Shown: piece after piece, positions 61,031-64,000 of the stretch
Numbering within the stretch: the first letter of the stretch is position 1
Layout: each line of letters begins with the position of its first letter
Source of the DNA: Bullera alba
Taxonomy: Eukaryota; Basidiomycota; Tremellomycetes; Tremellales; Bulleraceae
DNA length: 64,000 nucleotides
Direction: 5' to 3'
Assembly (NCBI GenBank): GCA_001600095.1
Contig: BCIX01000003.1
Coordinates: forward strand, 1,798,001-1,862,000
Notes under the pieces: generated by a model
Seen by the model: only the letters and a program-made list of their open reading frames with translations
The model's database searches: none
What the model was told of the DNA's origin: nothing
Made by a program: the position numbers and the translations under genes

Positions 61031-62993
61031 CTACGATGTCACTGCCCAGGTCCAATCATCCTCCGTGGACACATCTGCAGCACCTGTAAACTCGCCTAAC
61101 ATCCATCTCCAGCTAGCATCCTCATCCGCCCATAATTGAGCCAGGTCTATACCCTGAACGTCGAGAGGGAGGAGCGGGTTGTTAGGCTGTGCTGCCGTGT
61201 CTGGCTGTTGGGACAAGTATTTGGTCGTGGCTTGAACCAAGACCTCGAAAAAGTCCCTGTAGCGTTTGGCGCTTTCCCATTGCTCCGCCACGAGGAACAG
61301 GATGGTCGAGCACGCACCCAGATCGGCCAAGGCGGAGAAGGTGTTGCTGGTTCCCCGACTGATCCACAGGCAGTAGATCAACGTGATGCCAGCGACCAGG
61401 ACGTCGTGAAGCTCGAGCAGGTAGAAGGCAGTTGGATTGCGCTGGTGAATAGCCTTTTGCAAGCGACAAACTGCCCCAGCAGCTTCTGCACATTCCTTGA
61501 TGATCTCCGGGGTGCGACCAGAACTCATGACGTATGGCTGCAGTGCAAGGAGAAGAGTTTTGTGATACTCGAGCTCCAATGACTCGTTGCCCAGAGGTAG
61601 AGTAGCCCTCCAATTGGCCAGGTCGATCTTGATCATGGCGAGCTCTGCGAGGTTCGGAGTCGAGTTGAGTCGGATTCCACTATACTGTATTCGACTAATG
61701 ATGCCCTGGAGTTGGGCGAGATAGGTTATAGGCACGTCTAGGGGAATCTGCAAGGTCAGTACAGAATGCGCGCTCTACTCACCTCGACTGCGATATCCAC
61801 ATCGTGCAGAGAGAAGGGCCTGCCCAGCACCACGGCGACCTTGCGCTCTAGTATCAGGCATGACCAGAACAGACGTTGACGTGTTTCGACCGATGGTGAT
61901 TGAACCCCTTTGGAGTTGCGGTGCAAGCCAAACTCGACGCACATGCGCATGGCTGTGCCGGTGAGTTGCCAGACGCCGGGTCCGGAAGGCGAGTGCAGGA
62001 CGTAGATCGCCAGTAGGAGTATGATTTCGATGCTGTCCAGACTTCTTAGCTCGAGTGCTGAGCTCAATTGGGCGGTACCAGAGACAAAGTGTTCCTCGGG
62101 CAGGTTGTGCTGGATCGAATGTGACGAACGCCGGGCGAGCTGAAGACGGCGAGCACCAATTCCATAGACAAAATGCAGCTTGGCCAGATGGGCACTAGTC
62201 GCTGTCAGCTCGAACCGTTGCCGATGTAGATCCTCGAGCTTGCGCCGGTCGAGAAAGGGGTAGAAAGGCTGGATTTGGTCGAGATACGCTTGTAATAGCG
62301 CAGATCCAAGCTCGTCAGAGGGCATAGTGGCCGGCTTGGTCGTCTTTCGCGGTCGATGGCAGGAGAAAGGTCGATCTTCGCCCATTGGCAGGTGGTGCAT
62401 CGCGTTGTCAGTCGGGGTCGACCCCACTGGTGACGGTAGATCCCTCTCGCCAGAGACAGGTCTCGAGTCTTGTACTGCCGCCTGGACCATGTTGGCGAGG
62501 GAGTAGCCGGTTGACGAGCCCACGTAGTACGGTTCCGCTGCGGCACAAAGTGCGAGAAAGCCAATGGCATCTCCGAGATTGGTAGGAGAGACACTGACGG
62601 TCTTGGTCGGCTGGGACGGGGAGGCCTGCTCATCCAAGGTGGTCGCGCCGTAGTCGTCCATCGAGGCGGTCGTCTCGTTGGTCCAATCCGGCCCATTCAT
62701 ACCAGATTCCGGGGTGATCGGCTGACTTGTATCGGCTCGCGACGACGACGCGAGCGAGCTCTCGAGCTGTCTGACCCGTTCCTCCAGAGACTCGACATAC
62801 CACTGAGGATGCTCGCCGCCCTTGTACTCGCAGGCGACTTGGGCCTTTTTACAATTGGAGCATTGTGTAGTAGCGTTGTCGCACTAAAGGTCAGCGGAAA
62901 TCGCCTTCTCGAACTCACCTTTTGTCGCCTTTCTTTGCATCTGTTGCAAGCGACGCTGCTGCGAGTGCGTTTGCCTGGCCGTTCTGCGTCCAT
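61031..62993 (-). CDS. Zn2Cys6 fungal-specific transcription factor
   Basis: Three exons (62919-62993, 61783-62883, 61031-61747), all phase 0, give 630 residues. The DNA-binding cluster is split by the first intron: SSVACNRCKERRQK joined to CDNATTQCSNCKKAQVACEY, giving CX2CX6CX6CX2CX6C with all six cysteines. A short coiled coil follows (WYVESLEERVRQLESSL). The fungal-specific TF domain includes AYLDQIQPFYPFLDRRKLED, YVLHSPSGPGVWQLTGTAMR, MCVEFGLHRN and ERKVAVVLGRPFSLHDVDI. Position between two catabolic genes, and perfect Zn2Cys6-type palindromes in both promoters, suggest it regulates this cluster. It is shorter than UaY, and direct orthology is not claimed. Confidence 0.93.
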
Positions 62994-63074
62994 GTCGCCG
63001 TAGGTTGATCACTGGAATCATCTCTTTCGCTACTGTTGACCGTTATGGTCATGACTCATAAGAGGAGAGAGAGA

Positions 63075-63088
63075 GATAAGGAGATAAG
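63075..63088 (+). promoter_or_regulatory. Tandem GATAAG elements
   Basis: GATAAGGAGATAAG: two GATAAG sites with 2 bp between them, in the 197-bp divergent promoter between the TF and the ureidoglycolate lyase gene. Probable binding site for a nitrogen GATA activator. Confidence 0.55.
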
Positions 63089-63093
63089 GCTCA

Positions 63094-63107
63094 TCGGGAG
63101 TTCCCGA
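63094..63107. promoter_or_regulatory. Second TCGG-N6-CCGA palindrome
   Basis: TCGGGAGTTCCCGA, the same TCGG-N6-CCGA consensus as at 59172-59185, lies 84 bp upstream of the ureidoglycolate lyase ATG and 101 bp from the TF ATG. The half-sites are perfect and the spacer is also partly symmetric (GGGA...TCCC). Confidence 0.75.
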
Positions 63108-63190
63108 AGTCCCGAACCAATGACATGGGTACTCTTTACATGGACTCCTCATGAATCCTCCTGGCAGGCTCGCTATTCTGCACATCCACC

Positions 63191-63805
63191 ATGCCCACGA
63201 CAAGGCAGATTATTGCTGCAGAGCTGTCTTCTGACACCACTCACCCACAACTGCACATCATCTCCCCGACATTGCAAAATGCCAACACAAAGAAGGGCAA
63301 CGCCGGCACCTCGACCAAGACGCCGGACATTGCACCCGTAGTCGATCTGTATGCTCGAGCGCCCAGCGGCAAGCCAAGTCGAATAGTTATGTCTGCTTCT
63401 CGCAACACCGGTCGCGAGGTCAAGCAGAGTCAGAGTCATAGATCGATCACGGTCCCAATGCTCGAAAAGCACCCATTCACCTCGCAGCAATTCATTCCGA
63501 TGGGCGGGACAACCTCCGGGTCTTACGTCGTGGTAGTTGCGGATTCACTGGAGGATGGAAAAGTCGATGCTCGATCGATACGAGCATTTCTGGTACGAGG
63601 AGACGAGGGAATCAGCTATGGAGCGGGCCTATGGCATGCGCCAATGGCCGTTATCACCGAGGTGAGTCTCGTCTTCCGTTGCTCCATGCTGAATATATTC
63701 AACGTTCAGTCAGTGGACTTTGCGATCGTGCAATACTCGAATTCTGTACCTGAAGAGGACTGCGTGACAGAGGACTTGGCTGAGCCGCTCGAGGTTGTAT
63801 TTTGA
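63191..63805 (+). CDS. Ureidoglycolate lyase (AllA/DAL3-like)
   Basis: Cytosolic enzyme that splits ureidoglycolate into glyoxylate and urea, the last step of allantoin breakdown. Two exons (63191-63661, 63710-63805; 567 nt, 188 residues) join in phase as ITE-SVDFAIVQYS. Family landmarks are MLEKHPFTSQQFIPMGG, SYVVVVADSLEDG, KVDARSIRAFLVRGDEG, ISYGAGLWHAPMAVITE and VDFAIVQYSN, matching the HPxTSQxFIPL, LRAFLxxGxQGVxYxxGxWHHPM and DFxVxxW pattern. The N-terminal 75 residues are poorly conserved and contain a low-complexity stretch. The end is EPLEVVF. Its place next to an allantoinase candidate supports the pathway assignment. Confidence 0.9.
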   Translation: MPTTRQIIAAELSSDTTHPQLHIISPTLQNANTKKGNAGTSTKTPDIAPVVDLYARAPSGKPSRIVMSASRNTGREVKQSQSHRSITVPMLEKHPFTSQQFIPMGGTTSGSYVVVVADSLEDGKVDARSIRAFLVRGDEGISYGAGLWHAPMAVITEVSLVFRCSMLNIFNVQSVDFAIVQYSNSVPEEDCVTEDLAEPLEVVF

Positions 63806-63822
63806 GTTTCATGCAAGCTACA

Positions 63823-64000
63823 TCATGCTCCAATCGAGTCCTTTTCTGGCTCGGGACCTTGTTCCAAGCTGGCTTCCTGTATCTTCTCCTTAGCTAGCCA
63901 CCGTTTGAAGAGTACCACGAGCACCTGACCAACCAAGATCTGCTCGGCGGTATACAAGATCATCGGTACCTGTATGAGAGCTCTGGTCATGTCGGTCGAC
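63823..64000 (-). CDS. C-terminus of a probable membrane transporter, truncated by window edge
   Basis: Minus-strand frame open to the window edge: STDMTRALIQVPMILYT, then a hydrophobic segment AEQILVGQVLVVLFKRWLA, then a charged tail KEKIQEASLEQGPEPEKDS ending IGA. The stop (TCA on the plus strand) is at 63823-63825. One membrane span followed by a basic residue cluster and a hydrophilic tail is typical of the last helix of MFS-type permeases. Which family it belongs to cannot be told from 59 codons. In this context an allantoate, ureide or nucleobase permease is a reasonable guess. An exon boundary near CAG|GTACCG cannot be excluded. Confidence 0.4.
   Translation of the reverse strand, partial: STDMTRALIQVPMILYTAEQILVGQVLVVLFKRWLAKEKIQEASLEQGPEPEKDSIGA

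Overview
This window is nuclear DNA from a fungus, most likely a basidiomycete yeast of the Tremellomycetes (Cryptococcus/Kwoniella-like). The evidence is dense genes, many short introns (about 45-70 nt, mostly GTGAGT donors with a CTGAC-like branch site near the acceptor), moderately high GC, and protein families typical of such genomes. All coordinates cover start to stop codon including introns. Exon joins were worked out by eye from frame continuity and family conservation. I saw no rRNA, tRNA, CRISPR array or recognisable transposon.

Layout. 1-5170: 3' part of the Mediator kinase-module subunit MED12 (+). 5171-7702: 2.5 kb without a convincing gene, ending in a pyrimidine-rich leader with a 5'-UTR intron. 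7703-9433: serine/proline-rich protein of unknown function (+). 9669-11594: FAHD1-like acylpyruvase (-) divergent from COX19 (+). 11750-15353: STB6-like protein (-). 15860-17384: peroxisomal Nudix CoA diphosphatase (-). 18165-19491: mitochondrial ornithine carrier (-). 20107-22718: CDC6 (-). 23695-25151: unknown acidic/serine-rich protein (-). 25817-29660: coiled-coil/BAR-like, PH and ArfGAP protein (-). 30322-31020: PBDC1 (+). 31162-33055: MFAP1 splicing factor (-). 33376-36223: mitochondrial PPR protein (+). 36430-36837: MIM2-like outer-membrane protein (-). 37152-39123: PWP1 (+). 39569-44293: Rad5/HLTF-like SNF2-RING ATPase (+). 44884-45489: small acidic unknown (+). 46141-48964: long-chain acyl-CoA synthetase (+). 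49249-50651: KHDC4-like KH protein (+). 51718-52845: NAD(P)-binding SDR/epimerase-like enzyme (+). 53158-55022: JEN1-type carboxylate transporter (-). 55540-57185: OST1/ribophorin I (-).

The right end (57848-64000) is the most striking region. A PuuE-type allantoinase, a dihydropyrimidinase/hydantoinase-type cyclic amidohydrolase, a Zn2Cys6 transcription factor, a ureidoglycolate lyase and the C-terminus of a probable membrane transporter lie side by side. They form two divergent pairs. Each of the two short divergent promoters has a perfect TCGG-N6-CCGA palindrome (the UaY/Ppr1-type site) together with GATAAG motifs. This looks like a ureide/purine-nitrogen catabolic cluster with its own regulator, under nitrogen (GATA) and pathway-specific control.

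Most other genes are housekeeping. Weaker observations include an MCB (ACGCGT) upstream of CDC6, a PTS1 tripeptide on the Nudix enzyme, a zinc knuckle in MFAP1, an unusual ArfGAP cysteine spacing, and several short repeats or palindromes between genes.
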